From a virus: 63,733 nucleotides of DNA. The DNA lies in the IMG/VR virus record IMGVR_UViG_3300024048_000003, positions 1 to 63,733 of that record; one strand, 5' to 3'. This document shows positions 23,606-31,919 of this stretch, one piece after another. The number at the start of each line of letters is the position of its first letter. Positions within the stretch are counted from its first letter, which is position 1. The translations under genes were made by a program, and so were the position numbers. Below the pieces are notes generated by a model. That model saw only the letters and a program-made list of their open reading frames with translations. It was not told where the DNA came from and did no database searches.

Positions 23606-25198
23606 TTAGCTCCCTTTTATCATTTCTTTTGGCACTTTTGTTTTTGTAAGTCCTAACATTTCTTTAATAATTTCTCCCTTCTTTTCTTTCCAAGCTAAGC
23701 TACCTACTTTAAGTTTCAATTCTTTTGACAGTTTTTGCAAACCAGCTTTTGAGAATTTTTCGAGATATTCTTGAGTAATTCTGAATTTCTTACCGATATT
23801 AATACCGGCTTCTTCACCAAGATCCTCTAATTCTTTTGTTTCGTATTTACTCAATCTATCTAACACAACTTTTTCAACAATTTTAAGCAATTCATCGGTT
23901 TTTAATTTCAATAAGAAATTTTTAAACTCTTTTGTTCCTCTTACTTCGTAATTTGGTAAATCTTTCTTAAATCCAAGATAACCAGATATACTATTACTTG
24001 CTCCTGACTCCATATCAAAGAGTTGGTCAAGCAATATTCGATTAATTTGCACCACTTTAGCATTTACCTTGAGTTCAGATATAAAGAATTGTCGTTTAAA
24101 TATATCCACTCTGTTTGCTTTCTGCCTCGCTTCATACTGAGCTGATGCATCTATTTCTTTATCACCTGTTTTGATTGACATTGCTTTACGCTCTACTGCT
24201 TTTGATTTCCGCATTGTTCGTTTGAAGCAATCTCTATTCAAGCAAACTTGTTTCTCTCTACCGGTTGGTCCGATAATAATAGCAAATGTTGGACAAGTTT
24301 TTATGCACTCTGTTTTGAATTGCTCTGCCGGAAATCCATTACCTTCATAACCAGAAAAATCAACGATGTCTTTTAATAACTCTGCATCCTTTGACCCATA
24401 TTGAGGTTCGGTTTTCAATATTATTACTTTTTTGCCTTTTTTCTTGTACGCTTCCTCTTTTTCTTTTTGTACTTCTCTTATTTTCTTTGAGAAACAAAGA
24501 TTATTCATACATTTTCCTTTAAGAGAATTACTCCTATCAAACAAATCATCGTATGTACTGCCATTAAATGAGCAAGTTTTACAATCTTTCTTGTTAAAGC
24601 AAGCAGTTTCTAATCTTTGCGAGTAGTTTTCTAATTCTCCTTCTGCTTTCACCGGAGAATATCGGTAGCGAATAATATCATTAGCTAAATGCTTTTGGTA
24701 CTTAGCATCAGATAACCTTGTAAGCACGAATCCATGATCTGCGGAGATTTTACCTTCTTTAATCATTTTCTTTACTTCATCACATAAATCAAGGAGTGAC
24801 AATATTCTCTTTACACGATACTCAGATTTACCAGTGATTACCATAATGTCTTTTGCTTTGTAGTTTTCTCCTAATGATTTGTATGCCAATGCCTCATCAA
24901 TAGGGTTTAAATCTTTGCGCTGTAAATTTGCAACTAATTGATACTCAACTCTATCATTTTTTTCAGCATCAACAGATAACACAGGAATCTCTGTAAGACC
25001 TGCGTACTTTGCCGCGCTGAATCTCCTATGACCATCGAGTAAATCAATTTTACTTCCATTCTTCCTTACTAATAAAGGTTGAAGTATTCCTTTCTCTTTT
25101 AATGAGATAATCAAACTAGATAAACTTTCTTTCGTAATATCTTTTCTGATATTCTCTCCAACAATTATTTTGTCTATTGTTACCGTAGATAATTCCAT
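23606..25198 (-). CDS. ParB-like nuclease/partition-domain protein, enlarged
   Basis: 530 residues. The ParB/Srx N-terminus (ENIRKDI, LLDGHRRFSAAKYAGLTEIPV) is followed by a KorB/HTH-type region (LQRKDLNPIDEALAYKSLGENY, SEYRVKRILSLLDL). Then come two cysteine clusters (CFNKKDCKTCSFNG, CMNNLCFSKK; CIKTCPTF, CLNRDCFKR) and a long helical C-terminus. Large phage ParB-like proteins of this kind regulate transcription or bind DNA; they rarely partition. No ParA is present. Confidence 0.82.
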   Translation of the reverse strand: MELSTVTIDKIIVGENIRKDITKESLSSLIISLKEKGILQPLLVRKNGSKIDLLDGHRRFSAAKYAGLTEIPVLSVDAEKNDRVEYQLVANLQRKDLNPIDEALAYKSLGENYKAKDIMVITGKSEYRVKRILSLLDLCDEVKKMIKEGKISADHGFVLTRLSDAKYQKHLANDIIRYRYSPVKAEGELENYSQRLETACFNKKDCKTCSFNGSTYDDLFDRSNSLKGKCMNNLCFSKKIREVQKEKEEAYKKKGKKVIILKTEPQYGSKDAELLKDIVDFSGYEGNGFPAEQFKTECIKTCPTFAIIIGPTGREKQVCLNRDCFKRTMRKSKAVERKAMSIKTGDKEIDASAQYEARQKANRVDIFKRQFFISELKVNAKVVQINRILLDQLFDMESGASNSISGYLGFKKDLPNYEVRGTKEFKNFLLKLKTDELLKIVEKVVLDRLSKYETKELEDLGEEAGINIGKKFRITQEYLEKFSKAGLQKLSKELKLKVGSLAWKEKKGEIIKEMLGLTKTKVPKEMIKGS

Positions 25199-25199
25199 A

Positions 25200-25379
25200 C
25201 TAATCTCCTTGTGTTACTGTCATCTTGACAGCGAGTTCTTTCTTAAAATAATCTTTCTTCAAATAAATCCTCTTCGGGAACACGATTGGAGATAACTCCT
25301 TATTCTTAACTACAAATATATGATATTGTTGTGTAGTTTTGCCTGCGTATTCAAATTCTATCTCCACACTTTTACTCAT
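25200..25379 (-). CDS. 59-residue hypothetical protein
   Basis: Start set at 25379 because AAAAGGAGGTGAGT lies directly upstream; an earlier ATG at 25400 would overlap the next upstream gene. Sequence SVEIEFEYAGKTTQQYHIFVV and AVKMTVTQGD suggests a small beta fold. It precedes parB by 1 bp. Unrecognised. Confidence 0.5.
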   Translation of the reverse strand: MSKSVEIEFEYAGKTTQQYHIFVVKNKELSPIVFPKRIYLKKDYFKKELAVKMTVTQGD

Positions 25380-25396
25380 ACTCACCTCCTTTTTAT

Positions 25397-25603
25397 TCAT
25401 TCTTTATCATCTTCTTGTGGGAAAACTTGTGGTAAAAATGTTAAATCTTCAGGGCATGTAGCAGCTCCAGTATAGTCTCGGAATTTATTCCATAGATTAT
25501 CACAATGATAAACAACAAAGATAAATTGTTTATTCCAAGATTTAATTCTACCTTGCTCTTTTTTAAAGCCACTATCATAAATAACCCAATTACCAATATT
25601 CAC
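25397..25603 (-). CDS. 68-residue hypothetical protein
   Basis: NIGNWVIYDSGFKKEQGRIKSWN and IFVVYHCDNLWNKFRDYTG suggest a small SH3/Tudor-like barrel, common among short phage early proteins. Ends acidic. AAAGTGAAT start context is weak. Unrecognised. Confidence 0.5.
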   Translation of the reverse strand: MNIGNWVIYDSGFKKEQGRIKSWNKQFIFVVYHCDNLWNKFRDYTGAATCPEDLTFLPQVFPQEDDKE

Positions 25604-25657
25604 TTTTTTTAATTCAGCAATTTAAATCAACTCATCACCTCCTTTAAATTTTTTATA

Positions 25658-25951
25658 TTACTTAGTATCTATTATCTTTTTTTGCTGATTCATATATTGA
25701 ATAGCACAGTTTTTTAATTCTCTGATTAAATCTCCTATCAAAGATAAAGATTTCATAGAAACTTCCATTTTACCTAAGGTGTAATATTCTTTTGTAGTCA
25801 TTACAACTGTAGTTATTTTTTTCCCATAATCATCAATAAGAGATACATTAATACTTACACTAGGAAGTGCATTCTTGCACTCAATGCTTATTCCAGTTAT
25901 CTCTCCCTCAACAATGTTAATCGGCAACATTTTCATTTCCTTTTTTTTCAT
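25658..25951 (-). CDS. Hypothetical early protein
   Basis: Start set at 25951 (MKKKEMKMLPINIVEGE), preceded by GAAGGAGTTAAT; the frame stays open upstream but lies inside another gene there. About 97 residues, beta strands then a helix (LIGDLIRELKNCAIQYMNQQ). Unrecognised. Confidence 0.5.
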   Translation of the reverse strand: MKKKEMKMLPINIVEGEITGISIECKNALPSVSINVSLIDDYGKKITTVVMTTKEYYTLGKMEVSMKSLSLIGDLIRELKNCAIQYMNQQKKIIDTK

Positions 25952-25964
25952 ATTAACTCCTTCT

Positions 25965-26243
25965 TTAATATCTATATTTTTTAAACGCTTCATAATCACA
26001 ATTGACACACATTTTAATATGGTGTGTTCCGAAAATTTTCTTTCCATGCTTTTGTATCCATTCTGCATTATGATTAGAGAGATGACAATAAATAGTCCAA
26101 TCACCAATCTCTCCTGTTACTGCTACCCAACGAAGTTCTTTACCTGTTTTAGCTATAAATAAACCAGACTCATTATCAATAGCTGTTCCGGTTGCAAATA
26201 TAAAATGCTTCTTTAGCTCTTTTAACTTCTTAACTGTTAACAT
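25965..26243 (-). CDS. Hypothetical early protein
   Basis: 92 residues, with a WTIYCHLSNHNAEWIQKHGKKI segment and a CVNCDYE pair that may bind metal. AGGAGG ribosome site. The style matches small conserved phage proteins of unknown role. Confidence 0.5.
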   Translation of the reverse strand: MLTVKKLKELKKHFIFATGTAIDNESGLFIAKTGKELRWVAVTGEIGDWTIYCHLSNHNAEWIQKHGKKIFGTHHIKMCVNCDYEAFKKYRY

Positions 26244-26255
26244 TTCCTCACCTCC

Positions 26256-26438
26256 TTATACTCCACTTGCTAATTTTCTGAGTGATCTCCACTCTTTTTC
26301 TGACATCATTTTCAACCATTGTTCTCCGGTGTGGTTTAAATCTTTTTTTACTTGCTTTACTGCATCTTTTTTAGTATCAGCATTAAATATAAAAAATTTA
26401 AACTTTTTATTAACTACTTGTAAGACATAATACTCCAT
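26256..26438 (-). CDS. 60-residue hypothetical protein
   Basis: EYYVLQVVNKKFKFFIFNAD, then a basic helix AVKQVKKDLNHTGEQWLKMM. Small alpha/beta protein with AAGGAGG ribosome site. Unrecognised. Confidence 0.48.
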   Translation of the reverse strand: MEYYVLQVVNKKFKFFIFNADTKKDAVKQVKKDLNHTGEQWLKMMSEKEWRSLRKLASGV

Positions 26439-26454
26439 TTTCCTCCTTCTTTAA

Positions 26455-26628
26455 TTAAAATCTTTCTGTTATTGTTAATTTATTTCCTTTAACTTCTAAA
26501 TCACAATTAGAATATCCATTTCTATGAGCCCAATTTAATATAGCCTCTTCTTTAGATAAATTTGGATAAACCTTTTTAAATGCTTTTATCTCTTCTGCAT
26601 CAAACTTTATTATTTGTTTGCTTTCCAT
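26455..26628 (-). CDS. 57-residue hypothetical protein
   Basis: Translated by eye: begins MESKQIIKFDAEEIKAFKK and ends GNKLTITERF. A helical N-half and two strands. AAAGGAG ribosome site. Unrecognised. Confidence 0.45.
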   Translation of the reverse strand: MESKQIIKFDAEEIKAFKKVYPNLSKEEAILNWAHRNGYSNCDLEVKGNKLTITERF

Positions 26629-26641
26629 AAAACTCCTTTGT

Positions 26642-26923
26642 TTACGTTACCATTTGAGCTATTTCCCAAAGTTTACTCATCTCTTTTTTATCTTGTTTTA
26701 CATCTGCTTTAGCATTATCTAATAATCCACTTTCTTCAAAATCTCCGTAATATCCCCAACATCCACCTTTCTCATTTCCTAATTCATCCTCTATCATAAA
26801 TCCATAAATGTTACCACTCAAGTAATCATTCCAAGTTTTAATCAAATCTAGAGCTAAACCTCTTGCTATCTTTTTTGTTTTAGCTTCTGTTTTATTAACA
26901 AACACTAATCCTAATTGGCTCAC
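26642..26923 (-). CDS. Hypothetical early protein
   Basis: 93 residues; SGNIYGFMIEDELGNEKGGCWGYYGDFEESG resembles small phage/plasmid proteins seen near DUF932 genes. Stops 3 bp from the next start. Function unknown. Confidence 0.5.
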   Translation of the reverse strand: MSQLGLVFVNKTEAKTKKIARGLALDLIKTWNDYLSGNIYGFMIEDELGNEKGGCWGYYGDFEESGLLDNAKADVKQDKKEMSKLWEIAQMVT

Positions 26924-26926
26924 ATC

Positions 26927-27244
26927 TCATCTCCGATCGGGAAAATTTCCTTCATTCTTTAGAGCTAAGCTAACTCCGCTATGAATGTATGCCTCTAGTC
27001 TGAAGATATAATATTCTTTAATATATTTCAGAGCTTCTTCGTCATTATCTCCATACTCGTCCACTCCTTCGTTGGCTATACATATTGCTAATTTTTTATT
27101 AACATTAGTATCTACATAAAAATCTCTATGATAGCCAACGAGAAATAATACTTCATCTCCGTTACTATCAGGACTTTCCGGGTCTTGGTCTTGATAAATA
27201 TTTATTTTATAACCTTTATATTCTTTCTGTTCTACGATTTCCAT
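26927..27244 (-). CDS. Hypothetical early protein
   Basis: 105 residues. Beta N-terminus (KGYKINIYQDQDPESPDSNGDEVLFLVGYHRDF), then a helical acidic segment. Proteins with the E-SPR/D-E-DNG-LVGYHRDF outline are widespread in phages with no known role. AAAGGAGGTAGAG ribosome site. Confidence 0.55.
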   Translation of the reverse strand: MEIVEQKEYKGYKINIYQDQDPESPDSNGDEVLFLVGYHRDFYVDTNVNKKLAICIANEGVDEYGDNDEEALKYIKEYYIFRLEAYIHSGVSLALKNEGNFPDRR

Positions 27245-27258
27245 CTCTACCTCCTTTA

Positions 27259-27435
27259 TTATTTAGTGATTTTATATTTATACATATCTCGTTGAACTCC
27301 GCAAGGTTTAATATCCTCAAACCCTTTGTCATCAATATAAGTTTCAAATACTCTTCCATATTTATCTGTTATTTGCCCATTAACTATTTTTAAACCCATT
27401 TTCTCTTTCAATTGCTTTGTAACTCTTGTTTTCAT
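27259..27435 (-). CDS. 58-residue hypothetical protein
   Basis: Translated by eye: begins MKTRVTKQLKEKMGLKIV and ends QRDMYKYKITK. AAGGAGGG ribosome site. The next 80 bases to 27517 hold only a small hairpin (27489-27512). Unrecognised. Confidence 0.45.
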   Translation of the reverse strand: MKTRVTKQLKEKMGLKIVNGQITDKYGRVFETYIDDKGFEDIKPCGVQRDMYKYKITK

Positions 27436-27517
27436 TTTCCCTCCTTAATATAATGGAGTGCGTAGAGCCAAGGCACTTAGCCTCGCAGTATTGTTCCGCT
27501 CCCCAATATTTCGAGAT

Positions 27518-27709
27518 TTACTTTTCTGGTAGAGTTGTAATAGTTGTAATAGTTTTTCTATCTGCTGAGAATGTATCTGAATAAGAGATATCATTATCAA
27601 CTCTCAAGCGATAAGTTGTTCCTCTTTCCAATATCCTTATCTCTATAATCGTTGCATCTACCATAACTTTATCTCCAATCCCGATCTCTTTAATTTCTTC
27701 TGTTTCCAT
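27518..27709 (-). CDS. 63-residue hypothetical protein
   Basis: A small beta-barrel outline (GIGDKVMVDATIIEIRILERGTTYRL). AAAAGGAGGTA ribosome site. Unrecognised. Confidence 0.48.
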   Translation of the reverse strand: METEEIKEIGIGDKVMVDATIIEIRILERGTTYRLRVDNDISYSDTFSADRKTITTITTLPEK

Positions 27710-27722
27710 TAGTACCTCCTTT

Positions 27723-28298
27723 TTATACTTTAACTTTTGTTGAATATAACTCAGACATATCTTTTGAAACTTTCGCTCCGTCTGCCTCTACTTTCTCCCA
27801 ATTTGGTTCTTTACTATCTGGATTTATATCCAATTCACAAACGAAGCAATGAGCGTAGTTTGGAGAATTCCATTCATTCCCATTCACTCCTTTTTCTTTA
27901 GTTTCTCCTTTTGCTCTACCCTGAACATAGATAGTAAGTGTTTTCTTCTCAACATCAATTGCATATACCCACTCTATAAATAGAGCATCTGCTGTTTTTT
28001 CATTCATTGTTCCGTCAGGAACTCCATCTCTCATAACGAAATCAGGAGTATGGCAATAGCAACTCTCTGGAAAGTTTGACCAACCTCCACGATGCCCCTT
28101 GATATAAATATCAACAAAAGATCGGAGAGCACGAGTTCCGTCATTTGAAACTCCAATTACTCCTTTGTTTAATATAAATTTTTTCATCAATATATCCCAT
28201 ATCTCTTTTCCTCTACAAGTAGGATAACCGTCAAAATGACAGTAAACTCCTTTGAATCCAGTTTTTGTTTTCTCCGCTATACAGCTTCTCGTTGACAT
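27723..28298 (-). CDS. Conserved phage protein, MSTRSxIA-HxDGYPxxxG family
   Basis: 191 residues. MSTRSCIAEKT, then GVYCHFDGYPTCRGKEIWDIL mark a protein family common in phages and their hosts' mobile DNA; its role is unknown. AAAAGGAGGGG ribosome site. It lies in a conserved neighbourhood with DUF932. Confidence 0.7.
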   Translation of the reverse strand: MSTRSCIAEKTKTGFKGVYCHFDGYPTCRGKEIWDILMKKFILNKGVIGVSNDGTRALRSFVDIYIKGHRGGWSNFPESCYCHTPDFVMRDGVPDGTMNEKTADALFIEWVYAIDVEKKTLTIYVQGRAKGETKEKGVNGNEWNSPNYAHCFVCELDINPDSKEPNWEKVEADGAKVSKDMSELYSTKVKV

Positions 28299-28322
28299 TT
28301 CCCCTCCTTTTTTACTCTTTCC

Positions 28323-29273
28323 TTAATTTTTTACTAAAGCCAGAGCAGTATCATACGCTTTCATCTTTAATGTTGCGCCACTCCCGAGCCAAATATTCTG
28401 TAATCTATTAGAGGGATTGTTGTTTTTAATACCTCTAAAATGATCAACGTAACGAGTAACTGCGTTGTAAGCACTCCATAGTGTATCTTTACTCTCTGAA
28501 TATTCTGGACGGTTGTGGAGATTCATTAAATCACCAATTTGGTTTTGTTTTCTCTGAGATATATCTAAATCGTCTTTGCCACAGATAAGAGATGTGAAAT
28601 AAACCTCTGCTTGCTCATCCCTTACCTTCTCTCCTGCAAATGCTTTTAGCGATTCTTCAAAGTCAGAGTAGAAAGTTACTGCTATTCCTAATGCTCTTTG
28701 CGCTTCTCTTATTTTGCTGTTAATATTTCCTGTATGTCTAATGGAGATTCCGTCTTTAGTTCTGGACAGAGCAGCGGAAAGAGTATTTTGACATACTACT
28801 CTTACAGGAGTGAAGAACATCTTCAAAGCTGAACAGCCATCGTGTGAATTCGTGAGTAAAAGATATTTCTCCACAACATCCTTTTTCGTTACTTCGATAA
28901 TATCTGGTAGCTCTGCAAGTATCCATATTCGCTCGCCCTTACCTAAAGCTCCGGCAGTATGATACATTGCAAATTTATCTCCAACTACTGAATCGAAGAA
29001 ATCAAATGACTCTGTATTTTGCACAGGTTGATATGAGCTACCAACAATCCCAAGAGGTTGGTTTGTGTCAATTCTAACTGTTGCGAATTTATTCTCGATT
29101 TCTACTCGGTCCTCTGTATAAATCTTTTGGAGATTAACTTGATAATCCAACTTTGATGCCTCAATTGCCTCTTTCGCTGTTGCTGGATTATCGAGCTTTA
29201 CTCCTAATCCGTGCCAAGGAACCGCTCCGGTGTAAAACATTCTGTTACCATTCTCATTTAAATTATGAGCCAT
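28323..29273 (-). CDS. DUF932 phage/plasmid protein
   Basis: 316 residues. NRMFYTGAVPWHGLGVKLDNPATAKEAI, GSSYQPVQNTESFDFFDS, and VRVVCQNTLSAAL are hallmarks of the DUF932 (TIGR03299) family. The fold recalls recombination mediators, but function is unproven. AAAAGGAGGTTTAT ribosome site. Confidence 0.9.
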   Translation of the reverse strand: MAHNLNENGNRMFYTGAVPWHGLGVKLDNPATAKEAIEASKLDYQVNLQKIYTEDRVEIENKFATVRIDTNQPLGIVGSSYQPVQNTESFDFFDSVVGDKFAMYHTAGALGKGERIWILAELPDIIEVTKKDVVEKYLLLTNSHDGCSALKMFFTPVRVVCQNTLSAALSRTKDGISIRHTGNINSKIREAQRALGIAVTFYSDFEESLKAFAGEKVRDEQAEVYFTSLICGKDDLDISQRKQNQIGDLMNLHNRPEYSESKDTLWSAYNAVTRYVDHFRGIKNNNPSNRLQNIWLGSGATLKMKAYDTALALVKN

Positions 29274-29285
29274 ATAAACCTCCTT

Positions 29286-29477
29286 TTAACTTTTAACTAA
29301 ACTCTTTGTTGCGTTTTCACTATCTTTTCTCCCTAACTCGAAGCACCTTTCACAGTTGCAAGATAATTTTCCTGTTCCCTCCCACATAACCCAATCTCTG
29401 TAGTCAGTAGATGCTCCGATAAAAAAAGATACCTCTTCTTTTACCTTACCGCAGTAGTCGCAATATAATTTCTTCAT
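29286..29477 (-). CDS. Small zinc-binding protein
   Basis: 63 residues. YCDYCGKVKEE and LSCNCERCFELG give two metal-binding pairs. AAAGGAGGTGAGG ribosome site. Adjoins DUF932. Function unknown. Confidence 0.55.
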   Translation of the reverse strand: MKKLYCDYCGKVKEEVSFFIGASTDYRDWVMWEGTGKLSCNCERCFELGRKDSENATKSLVKS

Positions 29478-29580
29478 TTTTCCTCACCTCCTTTTTAGAA
29501 TAGATTTATGCTGAGATAACAAATAATACCTCTTTCTTATATCAGCACAGATAACTTGCTGAACTCTTTTACCTCGTCAG

Positions 29581-29622
29581 AGCCGGTATCTCCGGCTGAC
29601 ACCTGCGATTTCTCGCAGGTGT
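29581..29622. terminator. Tandem hairpins after the 29634 gene
   Basis: AGCCGG-TATCT-CCGGCT (29581-29597) and ACACCTGCGA-TTTC-TCGCAGGTGT (29599-29622, perfect 10-bp stem). They lie 11 bp past the stop of the leftward gene at 29634. No U-run follows, so termination would be weak; mRNA end protection or a structured regulator is also possible. Confidence 0.55.
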
Positions 29623-29633
29623 TTCGGCATCTC

Positions 29634-30170
29634 TTAGTTATGATAATCAACTACTACTGCCCACTTCTTACCAACTAATTGCTCTTCTGATAAATCAACC
29701 TCATCTTCCTCTATATCGCAGAAATGCTTGTACTCTTCTTCTGCAATCAACTCTTTAATTAAGTTGTCATACAATACTTTATCAATTATTTGAGCATCAT
29801 CTTCCTCTCCGATAGGATTATACTTATCTCTCCAGAAAGGAATTACTCCTGTATAGTCTGGAAAGTATTTATTGAACATAGATGCAAATTGTTCTCTTCT
29901 CTGTTTTTCTGTATCTTCGGCGCTAGTATTCCAACCAAAATCTTTTTCAAACTCTTCAACGCAAGTTTTTAATTTTACTTTATCTAATCTCACCGATGAT
30001 AAATCTCCTGACCATCTCCCACCTATAACAAACCAATCAGCCATTCCTGAAGCAAATCTCCCTTGCCCGCAGAAGCCATTCTCATCCAACCAACCTTGAA
30101 CAAAATGCCTCGCTTCCTTGGAGTCATTTGCTTTTTCTTTATCCATAGTTACTATCATTCTATAATGCAT
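29634..30170 (-). CDS. Conserved phage protein, FASGMADWFVIGGRWSG family
   Basis: 178 residues. GFCGQGRFASGMADWFVIGGRWSGDL is a signature of a phage family of unknown role. A long acidic C-terminal half includes EEDEVDLSEEQLVGKKWAVVVDYHN. AAGGAGGGAAGAG ribosome site. Often linked with DUF932 and MSTRS-type genes, as here. Confidence 0.65.
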   Translation of the reverse strand: MHYRMIVTMDKEKANDSKEARHFVQGWLDENGFCGQGRFASGMADWFVIGGRWSGDLSSVRLDKVKLKTCVEEFEKDFGWNTSAEDTEKQRREQFASMFNKYFPDYTGVIPFWRDKYNPIGEEDDAQIIDKVLYDNLIKELIAEEEYKHFCDIEEDEVDLSEEQLVGKKWAVVVDYHN

Positions 30171-30188
30171 CTCTTCCCTCCTTTTTGT

Positions 30189-30365
30189 TTACCATAACTC
30201 GTCTATATAATCAGGTTCTAAACCAAACCACTCTTGACATATTCCGAAAGGCATTTCTCCTTGAGATAACCTTTCATCAAAATCATCTTTCGCTTGGGAG
30301 ATCAAATCATCAGCCTCTTGTTCACTGATTCCATCTCTTTTCATTATAACTTCTTTGATACTCAC
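30189..30365 (-). CDS. 58-residue hypothetical protein, GTG start
   Basis: Start is GTG: the nearby ATG at 30367 is followed at once by TGA. Begins MSIKEVIMKRDGISEQEAD and ends EPDYIDELW. The GISEQEADDLI helix and FGLEPDYIDEL ending recur in many phage small proteins. GGGGGTAAAT ribosome site. Confidence 0.6.
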   Translation of the reverse strand: MSIKEVIMKRDGISEQEADDLISQAKDDFDERLSQGEMPFGICQEWFGLEPDYIDELW

Positions 30366-30367
30366 AT

Positions 30368-30508
30368 TTACCCCCTTTTTGTTTTGAAGTAAAGAGCATA
30401 TAACTGCTTTTTACTCATTTTGCCTAATCTCTTCTTGCTATATCCGCAAGCAAGAGATAAAGCATTTATCAACTCTGATTTGTATCGAGGAACCAAAAAA
30501 TCTCTCAT
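30368..30508 (-). CDS. 46-residue hypothetical protein
   Basis: Translated by eye: begins MRDFLVPRYKSELINALS, then SKKRLGKMSKKQLYALY, a basic helical motif frequent in short phage proteins. AAGAGGTGAT ribosome site. Confidence 0.5.
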   Translation of the reverse strand: MRDFLVPRYKSELINALSLACGYSKKRLGKMSKKQLYALYFKTKRG

Positions 30509-30509
30509 A

Positions 30510-30659
30510 TCACCTCTTTTGTTTAATCACATCATAATTAAAGTCGAATGAGTGTAGTTGCACGTGGAGTTTATTTATCTCGTACTTTAAACTATGAATT
30601 TTTACTTTAATCAACTTTTGTTGCTCTACTTGGTTTTTTACAAGAACTGCTTGTTTCAT
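30510..30659 (-). CDS. 49-residue hypothetical protein
   Basis: Translated by eye: begins MKQAVLVKNQVEQQKLIKV, coiled-coil-like, ends FNYDVIKQKR. AAGAGGTAAAGA ribosome site. Unrecognised. Confidence 0.45.
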   Translation of the reverse strand: MKQAVLVKNQVEQQKLIKVKIHSLKYEINKLHVQLHSFDFNYDVIKQKR

Positions 30660-30670
30660 TTCTTTACCTC

Positions 30671-31066
30671 TTATTCCTCTCTGTAAAATACTTGGTCTTT
30701 ATACTCATACACTTTTGTCATATCCTTAACCCAATAAGGAGTTCCGAACGCTTTAATATTTTCCCAATGAGTTGCTCCAGAAGTAATATCTTTGTTCATA
30801 CTCTCAAGCCACGCTTTTTCTGCGAGATCAAATACCCATTGAGGCTCGTTGCTGACGTGCTTCGCATTCTCTCCGTAAACTCCTTTCAATGTTCCGCGAT
30901 TCCGTATTGCGCAAGCCACCGCAACCATTCCGATATAACCTTGATTACTCGCTTCACCAATGATTGCTCTTATTGCTCTTTGCTTATCAATATTCGCTGA
31001 ATAACTCGAAGTGTGAAAGATAAGCAGAAAGATAAGAGCTAGTAAGCGTTTTTTGCTCTTGCTCAT
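30671..31066 (-). CDS. Exported SleB-like cell-wall hydrolase (endolysin candidate)
   Basis: 131 residues. Signal peptide at residues 7-24 (LLALIFLLIFHTSSYSA). The mature part IRAIIGEASNQGYIGMVAVACAIRNRG has the catalytic glutamate in GEA of hydrolase_2/SleB-type lytic transglycosylases. THWENIKAFGTPYW is typical near the end. It would cleave peptidoglycan after export by the host Sec route. Its place in the early arm, far from the putative holin, is unusual. Confidence 0.78.
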   Translation of the reverse strand: MSKSKKRLLALIFLLIFHTSSYSANIDKQRAIRAIIGEASNQGYIGMVAVACAIRNRGTLKGVYGENAKHVSNEPQWVFDLAEKAWLESMNKDITSGATHWENIKAFGTPYWVKDMTKVYEYKDQVFYREE

Positions 31067-31075
31067 TTTTTCTCC

Positions 31076-31225
31076 TTATACTTTTGCTGATTTACATTGA
31101 GATAACCAAAATTCTTGTTTGCAACAAAATACTCCGTATCTCGTTTCCTCACTTGGATGAATCTCTCGGTTGCAGAAAGGGCAATAAAACTTATGTTCTA
31201 TCAACTCTCTTAACGCTATAAACAT
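31076..31225 (-). CDS. 49-residue zinc-binding protein
   Basis: Translated by eye: begins MFIALRELIEHKFYCPFC, then GVFCCKQEFWLSQCK. CPFC plus CC/C suggest a zinc finger. AAAGGAGGTGAGG ribosome site. Confidence 0.52.
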   Translation of the reverse strand: MFIALRELIEHKFYCPFCNREIHPSEETRYGVFCCKQEFWLSQCKSAKV

Positions 31226-31276
31226 TTTCCTCACCTCCTTTATTGTTTAAATAGCTCATCAGTATGTTATACATAG

Positions 31277-31297
31277 ACGGCGGAGATAATCCGCCGT
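31277..31297. terminator. Compact G-C hairpin
   Basis: ACGGCGGA-GATAA-TCCGCCGT, a perfect 8-bp stem in the 148-bp gap 31226-31373. No clear U-run; may stabilise or end the leftward mRNA. A 16-codon ORF with AGGAGG site also lies in the gap but is too short to call. Confidence 0.5.
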
Positions 31298-31373
31298 TTC
31301 GCTATTCAATCCCTATAACTCTCTGGAAATAACCACGCTAACATCTCATCATCCATCTTTCCTCCTTGGTTAA

Positions 31374-31631
31374 TTATATCAACTCTTTGATTATATTTCT
31401 TAAAGCAGTATCAACGTGTTGGTCATAAGCGTAAGTATAAACTTCTCTAACAATAAAGTTGCTCAACCCTGCAAGATATAATAAATCCCAGCGTAATCTC
31501 TTCTCTTTATCTTTGCCAAGATTATTGTCGATATAATACTTCAACTCTTTTTCAACCGTTGTTTTGTTATGCACTAACACTTGAGATATATCCTTTTTCA
31601 TTTTTTCGTAGTGGTTACTCTTAACCTTCAT
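31374..31631 (-). CDS. Helical hypothetical protein
   Basis: 85 residues, wholly helical (VHNKTTVEKELKYYIDNNLGKDKEKRLRWDLLYLAGL). AAAAGGAGGTTTA ribosome site. Unrecognised. Confidence 0.5.
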   Translation of the reverse strand: MKVKSNHYEKMKKDISQVLVHNKTTVEKELKYYIDNNLGKDKEKRLRWDLLYLAGLSNFIVREVYTYAYDQHVDTALRNIIKELI

Positions 31632-31642
31632 TAAACCTCCTT

Positions 31643-31810
31643 TTAGCTTCCGTATAATCCGTAAGAGTTTAAAAGCTGTATTGCTTGCATTGCAATTAAA
31701 TTATTATTGCAATATACCTCAAGATGATCATCCAGCCTATATAATAGCTGAAATAACGTATTAACTTCTTCCTTCGTTATCCTCTTTACTTCTATGTTCT
31801 CTTTCTTCAT
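31643..31810 (-). CDS. 55-residue hypothetical protein
   Basis: Translated by eye: begins MKKENIEVKRITKEEVNTL and ends LNSYGLYGS. AAAGGAGGTTT ribosome site. Last small gene before the AT-rich 31811-32200 gap. Unrecognised. Confidence 0.48.
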   Translation of the reverse strand: MKKENIEVKRITKEEVNTLFQLLYRLDDHLEVYCNNNLIAMQAIQLLNSYGLYGS

Positions 31811-31919
31811 AAACCTCCTTTGTTTAATCTATGCTGATATTCTTTGATACTTCGTTATTGTAATGAGGGGAGGGGAGAGGTATCGCGCTCCCGCATTACT
31901 TCAATGCTTCATTTAATCC

